Source: Alkalibacterium pelagium | Lineage (GTDB): Bacteria; Bacillota; Bacilli; Lactobacillales; Carnobacteriaceae_A | Direction: 5' to 3' | NCBI RefSeq assembly: GCF_900109325.1 | Contig: NZ_FNZU01000013.1 | Span: 1 to 64,000 of the forward strand | DNA: 64,000 nucleotides | Shown: positions 33,360-43,239 of the stretch, one piece after another | Layout of the letters: each line of letters begins with the position of its first letter | How positions within the stretch are numbered: the stretch's first letter is position 1 | The notes under the pieces: model-generated | What the model was told of the DNA's origin: nothing | Databases searched by the model: none | What the model saw: the letters and a program-made list of their open reading frames with translations, nothing else | Translations under genes and position numbers: made by a program

Positions 33360-33400
33360 GAAAAAGTTTTAGAAAATTTCATGAAAATTTATCGATTTAA

Positions 33401-33429
33401 TTGAAAAAGGTTACATTTCCTGTTATCCT
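33401..33429 (+). promoter_or_regulatory. Promoter of ccpA
   Basis: TTGAAA-N17-TATCCT, 61 nt upstream of the ATG; the leader carries AAAGGAG. Confidence 0.65.
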
Positions 33430-33489
33430 GTTAAAGGAAGTATGCGCTCACAAGACTTTTATTCTATATATGTTAAAGGAGATTAGATA

Positions 33490-34491
33490 ATGGATAAGCA
33501 AACAATTACGATTTATGATGTGGCACGTGAAGCCGGAGTATCCATGGCTACTGTGTCACGCGTAGTCAACGGTAACCCGAATGTAAAACCCACAACTCGA
33601 AAGAAAGTTCTGGATGTCATTGACAGACTTGATTACCGTCCTAATGCTGTAGCAAGAGGGCTGGCAAGCAAGAAGACGACAACTGTCGGAGTCATCATTC
33701 CAGATGTGACCAACTTGTACTTCTCCTCACTTGCACGAGGAATCGATGATATTGCAACAATGTACAAGTACAACATCATTCTTGCAAACTCAGATGAAAA
33801 TGAGCAGAAAGAAGTTCAGGTGCTCAACACGCTGCTGGCTAAACAAGTAGACGGTGTGATCTTCATGGGGAACAAAATTACAGAAGAACTGAGAGCTGAG
33901 TTTTCACGTTCCCGCACACCAGTCGTACTGGCAGGGACTGTCGACCCGGATGAACAAGTAGGTAGTGTCAATATCGATTACGAAACTGCTACTGAAGATA
34001 GCGTAGATATCCTGGTAGGAAACGGACACAGGAAGATTGCATTTGTTTCCGAAAGCCACGATGAACCAATAAACGGCCAATATCGTCTGAATGGATATAA
34101 AAAAGCTCTTGAAAAAGCGGCCATCTCATATGACGACGACTTAGTTCTTCAATCTGAATATACCTATAAAGTAGGCGAAGCAGTATTTGAACAACTTAAA
34201 AAAGCGGGTGCTACCGCAGCAGTAGTCGCTGATGACGAACTGGCAGTCGGAATTCTGAATGCTGCCCTTGATAGAGGCGTATCAATTCCTGAAGATTTTG
34301 AGCTTATCACATCTAACAACTCAAAACTGACAGCGATGACTCGTCCGCAGATGAGTACCGTCGTTCAGCCATTGTATGACATTGGAGCCGTAGCGATGCG
34401 TCTATTGACTAAATTGATGAATAAAGAAGAGATTGACGAAAAAACGGTCAAACTTCCATATACTATAGATGCAAAAGGAACAACTAAATAA
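33490..34491 (+). CDS. ccpA: Catabolite control protein A
   Basis: A 333-residue LacI/GalR regulator. The HTH ([21 protein letters not shown] region, 8-30) and the hinge helix [10 protein letters not shown] (55-65) are intact. The periplasmic-binding-like core follows, with the corepressor HPr-Ser46-P surface expected in the N-subdomain. It represses or activates carbon genes through cre sites when glycolysis is fast. The divergent pepQ neighbour and 333-residue length fit CcpA rather than a sugar-specific paralogue. Confidence 0.94.
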   Translation: MDKQTITIYDVAREAGVSMATVSRVVNGNPNVKPTTRKKVLDVIDRLDYRPNAVARGLASKKTTTVGVIIPDVTNLYFSSLARGIDDIATMYKYNIILANSDENEQKEVQVLNTLLAKQVDGVIFMGNKITEELRAEFSRSRTPVVLAGTVDPDEQVGSVNIDYETATEDSVDILVGNGHRKIAFVSESHDEPINGQYRLNGYKKALEKAAISYDDDLVLQSEYTYKVGEAVFEQLKKAGATAAVVADDELAVGILNAALDRGVSIPEDFELITSNNSKLTAMTRPQMSTVVQPLYDIGAVAMRLLTKLMNKEEIDEKTVKLPYTIDAKGTTK

Positions 34492-34499
34492 TAGATCTG

Positions 34500-34532
34500 A
34501 AAAAGGACAGCTATGACGGCTGTCCTTTTTTA
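34500..34532 (+). terminator. Intrinsic terminator after ccpA
   Basis: AAAGGACAGC-N5-GGCTGTCCTTT followed by TTTTA. Confidence 0.88.
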
Positions 34533-34589
34533 TATGAGCAAAATGATTACTGAAGTAAGGGCCACATTAATCATGTGTCACGAGTAAAT

Positions 34590-34629
34590 AAAAAAACAGC
34601 TGCTGACCAATTAAGGTGAGCAGCTGTTT
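34590..34629 (-). terminator. Terminator of the PBP1A gene
   Basis: AAACAGCTGCT pairs with AGCAGCTGTTT (14-nt loop); on the minus strand a run of seven T follows. Confidence 0.88.
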
Positions 34630-34640
34630 CGTTTAGTATA

Positions 34641-37451
34641 TTAGTCTTCTTCATCATCTGTATCATTATCATCATCATCATTTTCGTCAGATGGCGGGGT
34701 GGCTTCAGAATTACCGTTGCCATTTCCGTTACCGTTAGATGATCCATTACCATTACCGTTGCCATTGCCATTGCCGTTACCATTACCATTGGATGAGCCA
34801 TTGCCATTTGATTCGTCAGTGTCATCCGAGGAGCCATTTCCATTGTCAGATCCATTATTTCCGTTAGATGATCCGTTGCCGTTTCCATTGGAAGACTCAT
34901 CTTCCTCGTCATCATCATCTTCAGGTTCCGGCTCAGGTTCTGGTTCAGGTGCTTCAGATGCCTCGTCGTCATTGGACTGGTCATCATCATCAGCATCGTC
35001 TTCAGTTTCTTCTTCCTCGTCATCGTCCTCGTCATCTTCTTCATCATCGTCGTCGGAAGATGATGCACGACCCCAGAATTCTTCCAGTTCTTCATCAGTA
35101 GCTCCGATAGCAAAGTCATAAACTGTTGTTCCAGGAACGTTATCTGATTTGAACAGCTCAGTATGTGTATTACCAGAGTAGTTGAATGTAGATCCGTCAG
35201 GGGCTTCAACTTCACCAGCTTTCATACCAGTATCTACAATGACAGAATCTTCAGTTACACCATCAGGTCGAGCATGGTTTTCACCCACACCAAGGATATC
35301 CGGATTAACTGCATGTACAGCGTTCATAATACGCGCCCACATGTCCCGGTTCCTTCTACTTGGATGCAGACCGAAGTCATCCCGCAATGAGAGTTCATTT
35401 GTCCCATATCCCATCCATGTACCGAAAGAAACACGGGGGGTGCTTCCAATATACCACACATCGTTACGGTCTTGAGTAGTTCCAGTTTTTGATACCCAGT
35501 CAGATGAAAAATTCAACTGATCAATGGTTCCTTCAGCAGTTCCGTCTGTATGAACACCTCGTAGCATATCAGCTAATACGTAATTGGATGCAGGACTCCA
35601 GACTTCAGTTTGCTCAACTTCGTGCTCATAAATGACCTCACCTGCACTATTTTCTATGCGTTCAATTAGGTAAGCATCAGCGTGCTGACCATTGTTTCCG
35701 ATTGTTGAGAAAGCACTGGTCAATCCAACTGGGGAAGGTCCATCTGTTCCTCCAATAGAAAAAGATGGCAGGTTAACTGTTTCAGTAGGAACATCCTCTT
35801 CAGTAATTCCCATGCGACGTATATATCCGGCAAGATCGACTTCTTCCTCCAGCAGTTCAGCATGTACTTTAAAAGCAGCAATATTTTTAGAATCTTCGAG
35901 AGATTCCCGGGCTGTAATCCATTCATTTGTAGTAGCCCCCACATTAGTCGGAGTATAGTAATTCCATTCTCCTGTGGCAGGGTTCCAATCATTTCTTATT
36001 TCAACTTCTGTATCCGGTATGATCGTAGCGGGAGTAAGAAGGTTAGCATCAATAGCCGGTCCGTATACTGCAAGTGGCTTGATAGCCGAACCTGGAGTCC
36101 TTCTCATTTGGAAAGCATTGTTAAACTGGCTCAGTTCATAATCTCTTCCGCCAATAAAGCCAATAATTCGTCCGGTTTCATTGTCGATTAGAGATCCGCC
36201 ATATTGAACGGGAAGGGTAGTAGATTGAGTATTGCCATCATTATCTTCCCAAGTGTAAGTCTGTTCCGCTCCAAGCTGATCCTGATATTCTCTCACTGTT
36301 TCTTCCATTGCGTGGTGGACATCACGATCTATCGTGGTATGGATCTGATATCCTCCGTTACGAATTTCAGAACGAATCTGTTCTTCATATTCTCCTAAAA
36401 GGTCCGGATTTTCCTCCAGATCTTCATTAGTAATGCCGTCACGTTCAAGTGCCTGAATAACTAAAATACGACGAGCTTCAAATTCTCCTCGGTCATAGAC
36501 ATAAGACAAATCTTCGTAGTCTATTTCTTCACTATTCAGGAAGTCCTGTGTCAGATCATATTCAACAGCTTCCTGGTATTCATCGTAAGTGATAAGGCCT
36601 TCACGGTGCATCCTGAACAATACTTCACGTTGTCTGCGCAGACCCAGCTCCTGATCTTCCTTAATGGCACCCGTATTAGTATAAGGGCTGAAAATGTTCG
36701 GACGCTGAGGCAGACCAGCGATAAATGCAGCCTGAGGAAGCGTCACTTCTGAAGCGGGAACACCAAATATCCCTTGAGCGGCTTCTTCAACTCCAGCAAT
36801 GTTCTGGCCTTTGTTGTTTCTACCGAATGGTGACACATTAAGATAAGCTTCCAGAATTTCTTCTTTATCCATGTAATTCTCGATACGCATAGCAAGTAAG
36901 ATTTCGTTAGCTTTACGTTCATGCGACACTTCGCCGCCAATGATCTGCTGTTTGATCAGCTGCTGAGTAAGAGTGGATCCACCGGTAGAAGCACCAGATT
37001 CAGTCAAATCCTGAACAAGGGCACGGGCGACAGCTTTAGGCACGATTCCTTCGTGATCGAAGAAATATTCATCTTCTGTGGCTATTATCGCATCTACCAG
37101 AAGAGGAGACATCTGTTCCAGTTCAACTGGCGTCCTCATTAGGTCCGCTCTCAGGTCGCTGATGACTTCTCCACCTGCATAATACATTGTAGAGGTTTCA
37201 TTATAATCATAAATCTGCTGGACCATCACTTCATGGTCGGGAATATCATTTCCATTGACCAGTGAAACGAAGTAACCGACAGCTGCTCCTGCTCCTAGAG
37301 ACCCCCCTACAAGAAGGATGACAACTAACATAATAACGAGGGCCTTGACGACCCGATAAAAAATATCAAAATAATAGACAACATTCTCGAAACGTGAGGG
37401 TTCATTCGTTTCTTCTGTCTGTCTTTGCTTCTTTTCTTCAGAACGCTTCAT
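34641..37451 (-). CDS. pbp1A: Class A penicillin-binding protein (PBP1A) with long acidic Asn-Gly tail
   Basis: A 936-residue bifunctional peptidoglycan synthase. It has a short cytosolic N-terminus, one membrane helix (about 38-62), a GT51 glycosyltransferase domain (ATEDEYFFDHEG with catalytic Glu, and GGSTLTQQLIKQ) and a transpeptidase domain with S455-A-I-K458 and KTG at 655-657. From about 798 a 139-residue low-complexity tail begins: Asp/Glu blocks, an EPEPEPEPE stretch, then (NG)n and SSNGN repeats. ATG at 37451 is chosen for its AAAGGAG 7 nt upstream. The tail would lie outside the membrane, within the wall. Confidence 0.93.
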   Translation of the reverse strand: MKRSEEKKQRQTEETNEPSRFENVVYYFDIFYRVVKALVIMLVVILLVGGSLGAGAAVGYFVSLVNGNDIPDHEVMVQQIYDYNETSTMYYAGGEVISDLRADLMRTPVELEQMSPLLVDAIIATEDEYFFDHEGIVPKAVARALVQDLTESGASTGGSTLTQQLIKQQIIGGEVSHERKANEILLAMRIENYMDKEEILEAYLNVSPFGRNNKGQNIAGVEEAAQGIFGVPASEVTLPQAAFIAGLPQRPNIFSPYTNTGAIKEDQELGLRRQREVLFRMHREGLITYDEYQEAVEYDLTQDFLNSEEIDYEDLSYVYDRGEFEARRILVIQALERDGITNEDLEENPDLLGEYEEQIRSEIRNGGYQIHTTIDRDVHHAMEETVREYQDQLGAEQTYTWEDNDGNTQSTTLPVQYGGSLIDNETGRIIGFIGGRDYELSQFNNAFQMRRTPGSAIKPLAVYGPAIDANLLTPATIIPDTEVEIRNDWNPATGEWNYYTPTNVGATTNEWITARESLEDSKNIAAFKVHAELLEEEVDLAGYIRRMGITEEDVPTETVNLPSFSIGGTDGPSPVGLTSAFSTIGNNGQHADAYLIERIENSAGEVIYEHEVEQTEVWSPASNYVLADMLRGVHTDGTAEGTIDQLNFSSDWVSKTGTTQDRNDVWYIGSTPRVSFGTWMGYGTNELSLRDDFGLHPSRRNRDMWARIMNAVHAVNPDILGVGENHARPDGVTEDSVIVDTGMKAGEVEAPDGSTFNYSGNTHTELFKSDNVPGTTVYDFAIGATDEELEEFWGRASSSDDDDEEDDEDDDEEEETEDDADDDDQSNDDEASEAPEPEPEPEPEDDDDEEDESSNGNGNGSSNGNNGSDNGNGSSDDTDESNGNGSSNGNGNGNGNGNGNGNGSSNGNGNGNGNSEATPPSDENDDDDNDTDDEED

Positions 37452-37589
37452 TATGAACTCCTTTAAGTTTGATTTAATAGTCATGTAGCTTGTTATATTA
37501 TAGCAAAATAAGGGGAGAAATAAAATAATTGCGGAGCTAAAGCAAATTAAAAAAGCCGGACTGTGACAGAATTGTTAAGTGCTTGCATG

Positions 37590-37633
37590 AAAAAATCCTT
37601 TACGAAAATAGGAATTAGTTTTCGTAAAGGATT
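37590..37633 (-). terminator. Terminator of trhO
   Basis: AATCCTTTACGAAAA pairs perfectly with TTTTCGTAAAGGATT; TTTTTT follows on the minus strand. It overlaps the region just past the trhO stop. Confidence 0.9.
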
Positions 37634-37638
37634 GATGG

Positions 37639-38604
37639 TCAGACTGTCTCAGGCAGTGTTTCTCCGATTTTTTCTAATCGCTCGGCTACTTCTTCTCTGC
37701 TGAGGTGATGCTCTTTAACATAACGGTTTTCTGATGAGACACGGCAGTCATGAGAACAGCCTCTTAAATACTTGTGCTCATTCTCCTCTGAAGTGATGAA
37801 CTGACGGTTGCAGAATGGATTTCCGCAGTTGACGTAACGTTCACATGGTGTGCCGTCAAACCAGTCTTTGGCTATGACTGTATGTTCCTTGCGGTTGATG
37901 TCCACACTGATTCGTCCATCGAAGACATACATTTTGCCATCCCATAGCTCACCTTGAGTTTCAGGATGAGTACCGTAATTATGAATCCCTCCATGAAGCT
38001 GAGCTACGTCTTCGAACCCCTCTTTAAGAAGCCAGCCACTCAGTTTTTCACAACGGACCCCACCAGTACAATAGGTAACGACGCGTTTGTCCATGAACTT
38101 CTCTTTGTTCTCCCTGATCCATTCCGGAAGTTCTCTGAAGGATCGAATATCAGGACGTACAGCACCTCGGAAATGACCCAGATCGTACTCATAATCATTT
38201 CTTGCATCAAGAACAATTGTGTTTTCATCTTCGAGAGCTTCCCGGAATTCAGTCGGTTCAAGATACTGTCCAGTGATCTCGTTTGGATCAAGGTCATCTT
38301 CACCTAAACTTAGAGAAACGATTTCCGGACGGTAACGAACATGCATTTTCTTGAATGCATGGCCCTCCGCAGGATCCATTTTAAAGAACAGGTCACTGAA
38401 GCGCTCGTCAGATTTTACAGCTTCCATATAAGCATCAGTCTGCTCGATCGTACCGGAGACAGTTCCGTTAATTCCTTCTTCCGAAACAAGAATACGCCCT
38501 TTTAGCCCGATATCTTTACATAAAGCAAGGTGCTCAGTTCTGAATTGTTCAGGGTTGTCTATTTTTACATATTTATAATATAGCAATACACGATAATCAC
38601 TCAT
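37639..38604 (-). CDS. trhO: tRNA uridine(34) hydroxylase TrhO (rhodanese family)
   Basis: A 321-residue protein: an N-terminal acylphosphatase-like domain ([23 protein letters not shown]) and a rhodanese domain with the active-site Cys in [14 protein letters not shown], then a C-terminal Cys-rich segment ([18 protein letters not shown]) probably binding zinc. TrhO makes 5-hydroxyuridine at tRNA position 34 from prephenate-dependent or O2-dependent chemistry in E. coli and Bacillus. AGGAGG precedes the ATG. Monocistronic with its own terminator. Confidence 0.93.
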   Translation of the reverse strand: MSDYRVLLYYKYVKIDNPEQFRTEHLALCKDIGLKGRILVSEEGINGTVSGTIEQTDAYMEAVKSDERFSDLFFKMDPAEGHAFKKMHVRYRPEIVSLSLGEDDLDPNEITGQYLEPTEFREALEDENTIVLDARNDYEYDLGHFRGAVRPDIRSFRELPEWIRENKEKFMDKRVVTYCTGGVRCEKLSGWLLKEGFEDVAQLHGGIHNYGTHPETQGELWDGKMYVFDGRISVDINRKEHTVIAKDWFDGTPCERYVNCGNPFCNRQFITSEENEHKYLRGCSHDCRVSSENRYVKEHHLSREEVAERLEKIGETLPETV

Positions 38605-38738
38605 CTAATTTCCTCCTGTTGCTGGATATGATCTAGTCCATTCTCATGGAATCACTAAAAAGTATAGTCGTTTCGCTTACAAAATGCAAGTAATCTCAAG
38701 CAGTAAAGCCATTTCGAGATGTAAAAGTGACATCTAAG

Positions 38739-38755
38739 TGTAATATAGTTGCAAT
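38739..38755 (+). promoter_or_regulatory. Possible WalR/VicR box upstream of the NlpC/P60 hydrolase
   Basis: TGTAAT-N5-TGCAAT differs by one base from the TGTWAH-N5-TGTWAH consensus and sits just upstream of a TATAAT at 38769-38774, overlapping the expected -35 position. This placement is typical for activation by a WalR-type regulator. Confidence 0.4.
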
Positions 38756-38846
38756 TTAATTATCTCGATATAATGGTATACTTTATCCAATAAATCAAAC
38801 GCTGACATTTTAATAATGTGGAATTACACCAATGGAGGGGCTTTTG

Positions 38847-40502
38847 TTGATCAAGAAACTTATACTGTCAACTTTATCAAGTGCACTATTACTTAGTACA
38901 TTTTCTGCTGTACCACTAGCATCAGCAGACGATTTCGACAATGCAATTGATGAACATAGATCGATCATAGAAGAGACCGACAATCAAGTACATAACCTTG
39001 AAGAAACTATCAGCTCTCTTCAGGAACAGGTACGCAGCGCAGAAGAAGAGTTAAAGGCTCTCGATCGTGATATCACTGCAAATGAAGACAAAATCAATGA
39101 AGTAGTTGAACGTCTGGAGGCAGCTCATGCCGAAATGAAACAGCTTCAGGACGAAATTGCTGAGCTAGAAGGAATCATTGCAAAGCGAACTGAACAGCTT
39201 GAAAATCAGGCCAGAAAAATCCAGGTCGACGGACAGACGACCAGCTATATCGAATTTATCATAGAGGCTGAGTCATTAACGGATATTATCGGTCGGGTAG
39301 ATATTGTAACTAATCTTGTGTCATCAAACCGTAAACTGGTCAGAGCTCAGGTCAGAGACATGGAAGCAGTTGCCGAAAAGCAGGAACGAACTGAACAGAC
39401 GATCGTTCAGCAGAATGCACTGGGCGCTGAACTTGAAGTTATCTCTCAGGACCTAGAACAACAGAGACTTGAAAAAGAAGTGCTCGTTGCACAGATTGCA
39501 GCAGAACGGGCAACAGCACAGTCAGATAGAGATCGGTATCTTTCACAAAGAGCTGAAGCAGAACAAGCTGTTTCACAACTGATTGTAGCACGCGAAGAAG
39601 CTGCACAGGCCGCTCGTGAAGCTGAAGAACAGAGACGAGCAGAAGCAGAACAGCGTGAACAGGAAGAAAGGGAAGCAGCAGCACGTGCTGAAGAGCAGGC
39701 AGCTGAAGAAGAGGCTCAAGTCTCATTATCATCTTCTCAAACTTCTGAGCCTGAATCATCCAGCTCAGAAACTCCTGCACCATCTAATTCAGATAGAAAC
39801 CAAGCATCTTCTGGAAATAACGGTGGATCTGCATCAAATACTGAATCATCCAGTAACAATAATTCTGGAAACCAAGGCGATAGCAGTACTCCAAATAATT
39901 CCGGAAATACAGTTGGATCAAACAACAGCACTCCTGCAGAATCAGGAAACAATTCTGGGGGTAATTCCGGAAATGGAAACAACTCTGGAAATAATTCTGG
40001 TAACAACTCTGGTAATAACTCAGGCAGTAATTCAGGTAACAATGGTGGAGGAAATGGATCAGGTGGAAGTTCGAACGAATCATCCAACAAGCCTGCACCA
40101 GCACCACAACCTGCACCGGCTCCGGCTCCAAGCGGAGGAACAAGCTGGGCAACCCTTCAGCCACATGCAACGAAACTGTTAGGTACGCCTTATCTGTATG
40201 GTGGAAGTACGGCAAGTGCACTTGACTGCTCCGGCTTTACTTCTCTTGTCTTCAGACAAGTAGGGATCTCACTGCCACGTTCTGCAGCTGGACAGTATGC
40301 CTCTTCAAGAAAGATATCCAGAAGTGACGCGCAGCCTGGCGATCTGATTTTCTTCTCTGAAAATGGATCAACAGTTTCCCATGTAGGGATATATGTTGGC
40401 GGTGGACGCTTTATCGGTTCTCAGACCAGCACGGGTGTCGCGTATACCAGCGCTCATACTGGCTACTGGGGTGCACGATTTGTAGGATACGGAAGATACT
40501 AA
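38847..40502 (+). CDS. Secreted NlpC/P60 peptidoglycan endopeptidase with coiled-coil N-terminus
   Basis: A 551-residue exported protein: signal peptide (cleavage near LASA-DD), a coiled coil to about residue 280 related to that of the M23 protein at 5107 (shared IEFIIEAESLTDIIGRV-type block), an Ala/Glu region, a 120-residue Ser/Asn/Gly linker with GNNSGNNSG repeats, a Pro/Ala hinge, and a C-terminal NlpC/P60 domain with C461 (LDCSGF) and H512 (SHVGIYVG). It would cleave stem peptides during division or elongation. The start is TTG at 38847, after GGAGGGG; ATG at 38832 lacks a ribosome site. Confidence 0.9.
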   Translation: MIKKLILSTLSSALLLSTFSAVPLASADDFDNAIDEHRSIIEETDNQVHNLEETISSLQEQVRSAEEELKALDRDITANEDKINEVVERLEAAHAEMKQLQDEIAELEGIIAKRTEQLENQARKIQVDGQTTSYIEFIIEAESLTDIIGRVDIVTNLVSSNRKLVRAQVRDMEAVAEKQERTEQTIVQQNALGAELEVISQDLEQQRLEKEVLVAQIAAERATAQSDRDRYLSQRAEAEQAVSQLIVAREEAAQAAREAEEQRRAEAEQREQEEREAAARAEEQAAEEEAQVSLSSSQTSEPESSSSETPAPSNSDRNQASSGNNGGSASNTESSSNNNSGNQGDSSTPNNSGNTVGSNNSTPAESGNNSGGNSGNGNNSGNNSGNNSGNNSGSNSGNNGGGNGSGGSSNESSNKPAPAPQPAPAPAPSGGTSWATLQPHATKLLGTPYLYGGSTASALDCSGFTSLVFRQVGISLPRSAAGQYASSRKISRSDAQPGDLIFFSENGSTVSHVGIYVGGGRFIGSQTSTGVAYTSAHTGYWGARFVGYGRY

Positions 40503-40514
40503 AATCAAATTAGG

Positions 40515-40549
40515 AAAGGACATGCCTGATCGGGCATGTCCTTTTTTAA
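40515..40549 (+). terminator. Intrinsic terminator after the NlpC/P60 gene
   Basis: AAGGACATGCC pairs with GGCATGTCCTT (6-nt loop), then TTTTTAAG. It lies upstream of the 52-bp array. Confidence 0.9.
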
Positions 40550-41186
40550 GTTTAGAGCCAGATTTTTTTCTCAAGTAGTGAACAAGCAGCTGATATCGAT
40601 CCAAGTTTCAGCTCTCAATATACTCTATATTCTTTTATGGACGGGCATTCTTTAGTTATTTGGTTAGGACAGACTGGAGTGGTGATGCTGACCCGAGTGT
40701 GTTCTAAGACGCGTCTTGCGACCAGGTGGGGTGGAGATTGTGCAATGAGTATGTTCCAAGACGCGTCTTGCGACCAGGTGGGGTGGAGATTGTGCAATGA
40801 GTGGGTTCCAAAATGGATCTTGCAACCAAGTGGGGTGGAGATTGTGCAATGAGTGTGTTCCAAGACGCATCTTGCGACCAAGTGGAGTGGAGATTGTGCA
40901 ATGAGTGGGTTACAAGATGGATCTTGCAACCAAGTGGGGTGGAGATTGTGCAATGAGTGGGTTCCAAGACGCGCCTTGCAACCAAGTGGGGTGGAGATTG
41001 TGCAATGAGTGGGTTCCAAGACGCACCCTACGACCAAGTGAGGTGGCGATAAAATGCGAGTTGGGTCCAAAACGCCTCTCATAACAAACTGAAGCGGACC
41101 CAGGACTCTGTGTTTGTCTCAAGAGTCGAATCACACGTCACTCCTCAGCCTGCAAGCCTCCAACTCTCCAATTCATCATTTTACAT
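40550..41186. other. Convergent intergenic region dominated by a 52-bp array
   Basis: Between the NlpC/P60 terminator and the terminator of the converging pepF. The array occupies 40649-41116. The remainder (40550-40648, 41117-41186) shows no gene. Minus-strand open frames through the array are repeat artefacts. Confidence 0.6.
40649..41116. repeat. Tandem array of 52-bp dyad units (8 plus one degenerate)
   Basis: GTTCC-type unit starts lie at 40701, 40753, 40805, 40857, 40909, 40961, 41013 and 41065, all exactly 52 bp apart; 40649 is a degenerate unit 0. The typical unit is GTTCCAAGACGCGTCTTGCG, ACCAAGTGGGGTGGAGATTG, TGCAATGAGTGG. AAGACGCGTCTT is a perfect 12-bp palindrome in units 1-2; other units carry AAGATGGATCTT. 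The last unit (41065) is divergent: GTCCAAAACGC...ACAAACTGA, ending GTTTG. It is homologous to the array at 62914-63692. Confidence 0.93.
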
Positions 41187-41237
41187 AAAAAAAGCAATGA
41201 GCGACCGCCGAAATACTAACGGTGACTCATTGCTTTT
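41187..41237 (-). terminator. Terminator of pepF
   Basis: GCAATGAG...CCG pairs with CGG...CTCATTGC; the minus-strand tail is seven T. It lies about 90 bp past the pepF stop and also forms on the plus strand, where it would stop any transcript from the array. Confidence 0.82.
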
Positions 41238-41328
41238 ACTACTCCCAGATTTTCAAATCCCAGAAGTCTTTCCTGATTTATACGCTAGACTACAGCCATT
41301 CTGACTTCAATAGAAATTGACCATTAAC

Positions 41329-43134
41329 TTAAATATAAGCATCTGTCAGTGTCATGTACTCATCGATATCTGACAACACTTCATCGATTGCTGCCTGCCA
41401 GAAATCAGGTTGTGTCAGGTCGACGTTCAAGTGTTTTTCAGCCAGATCTTCAGTTGTCATGCTGGCAGTGTCTCTAAGCAGCTCACGGTAGTCATCTTCA
41501 AAGGCAGATTCCTGATTCTTCGCATGAGAATAGATCCCCAGGCTGAACAGGAAACCGAATGTATACGGGAAGTTATAGAACGGCACACCAGTAATATGGA
41601 AATGCAGTTTACTTGCCCAGAACATTGGATGATACGTATCAAGCGAATGCTGGAATGCTTCTTTTTGCGCATCTTCCATCAGCTGGCTCAGTTCCTTCTC
41701 GTCAAGAAGACCCCGTTGTCTCTGTTCATAAAAACGTGTTTCAAACAGATAGCGGCTATGGATATTCATGAACATGACAGCTGCACGTGAGATCTTACTG
41801 TCCAGAAGAGCAATTTTTTCTTCAATAGATTCAGCTGCATCGACTGTCGCACTTGAGATAACCATTTCACAGAATGTGGATGCAGTTTCAGCAACATTCA
41901 TTGCATAACGACGGTTCAGATGAGGCAGATCTCTCATAACATGACTGTGATAGGCGTGGCCCAGTTCGTGAGCAAGTGTGGAAACATTGTTTGCAGAGCC
42001 GGAAAAAGTCATGAACACGCGGGATTCACCACTTTTAGGCAAGTTGGAACAGTAGGCACCAGGGCGTTTACCATCTCGATCTTCTGCTTCCACCCAGTTT
42101 TGTTCAAATGCAGTTTCAGCCAGTTCTTTCATCTCCTGACTGAAAGAAGCGAAGTGATCGACGACGAAAGACTGAGCTTCTTCAAATGAATAGGTTTTAG
42201 GCTCGATGTCACCTAAAGAAATAGGTGCAGTCACATCTGCCCAATTGAGCTTATCTTTGTCCATCAGTTTGGCTTTGCGATTAAGGAAGCCTACCACTTT
42301 AGGTTTGTTTTCGGTAATCGTATCCCACATCATATCCAAGGTGTCTTTCTTCAGACGATTATATTCCAGTGCTGGATCCAGGAAATGGTCTTCACCTCTT
42401 AGTTCATAGGTCTGTAGTCGGAACCCAGCCAGATGGTTCAACGTATCGGCAAATAGCGGAGCTTTAGCGTGCCAGGTCAGTTCCCAGTTATCCAGCAGAG
42501 ATTCACGGACAGCAGGATCCGGATCCCCCGATAATGTATTGGCTGCCTGACCGGCCGATAGTGTAGTCAGTTCACCATCTTTTTTAAACGGCACACGAAT
42601 ACTGTTCACCAGAGACTGATAGACGTTCCCAAAGCCTTCCAGACCATCGAGTGACAGCTGCTGTATAATGCGTTCTTCTTTTTCAGATAAAAGTTTTTTA
42701 CCTTTTTCACGCTTTTCATCTAAATTAAATGCACTTTGCTTAAGTTCCTCATGAGCAATCAGTTCATTCCATTGATCATCCGGAACAGCTTTCAGTTTTT
42801 TCATAAATAAAGTCTCTACATCGCTCATCTCACTACCGAGACGGCTGAGTTCATTAACGCGTTTGGCCGCTTTGGAATCATTCACGTTGGCAGAAAGGAT
42901 GCCTCTAGAAAATGTTGATGCTTCTGATAAGTTGTCATAAGCAGTCTGACGTTTGTTTAGAAATTCAATCAGTTCAGTCATTTGAGCATTGGCCTGGTCA
43001 GCCGGCCAATCTCCGATCAGTTTTTTAGCTTCTGATATCGTGTCGCGGATGCCGCCAATAAACTGACTCAGTTCCTCAGAATCGCTTCCCCCTTTAAAAA
43101 TTCGTTCCATATCCCAGTTCAATTGTGTTTGCAT
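41329..43134 (-). CDS. pepF: Oligoendopeptidase F
   Basis: A 601-residue cytosolic M3B zinc peptidase hydrolysing peptides of about 7-17 residues. The zinc motif HELGH is at residues 389-393 (STLAHELGHAYHSH), with the downstream Glu in ETASTFCEM. Length and PepF-type N-terminal helical domain are normal. GGGGGAG precedes the ATG. A second, shorter M3 enzyme lies at 984-2681, so the organism has two peptide-degrading M3 enzymes in 43 kb. Confidence 0.95.
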   Translation of the reverse strand: MQTQLNWDMERIFKGGSDSEELSQFIGGIRDTISEAKKLIGDWPADQANAQMTELIEFLNKRQTAYDNLSEASTFSRGILSANVNDSKAAKRVNELSRLGSEMSDVETLFMKKLKAVPDDQWNELIAHEELKQSAFNLDEKREKGKKLLSEKEERIIQQLSLDGLEGFGNVYQSLVNSIRVPFKKDGELTTLSAGQAANTLSGDPDPAVRESLLDNWELTWHAKAPLFADTLNHLAGFRLQTYELRGEDHFLDPALEYNRLKKDTLDMMWDTITENKPKVVGFLNRKAKLMDKDKLNWADVTAPISLGDIEPKTYSFEEAQSFVVDHFASFSQEMKELAETAFEQNWVEAEDRDGKRPGAYCSNLPKSGESRVFMTFSGSANNVSTLAHELGHAYHSHVMRDLPHLNRRYAMNVAETASTFCEMVISSATVDAAESIEEKIALLDSKISRAAVMFMNIHSRYLFETRFYEQRQRGLLDEKELSQLMEDAQKEAFQHSLDTYHPMFWASKLHFHITGVPFYNFPYTFGFLFSLGIYSHAKNQESAFEDDYRELLRDTASMTTEDLAEKHLNVDLTQPDFWQAAIDEVLSDIDEYMTLTDAYI

Positions 43135-43239
43135 ATAGTCTCCCCCTTAGTTGATTGGTATCATTGTATCGTTTTTTCCTTTCCATATAAAGGGACATCA
43201 GTTAGAATAATAGTATTGACTAATGAGGTGTGAAAAAAT

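Noticed and set aside
34699-35121. 140-codon plus-strand frame of Ser/Pro/Leu repeats
   Set aside because: Antisense translation of the low-complexity PBP1A tail.
40615-41134. Minus-strand open frames of 68-155 codons with Cys/His-rich repeats
   Set aside because: Same artefact of the 52-bp array; period not divisible by 3 lets several frames stay open together.
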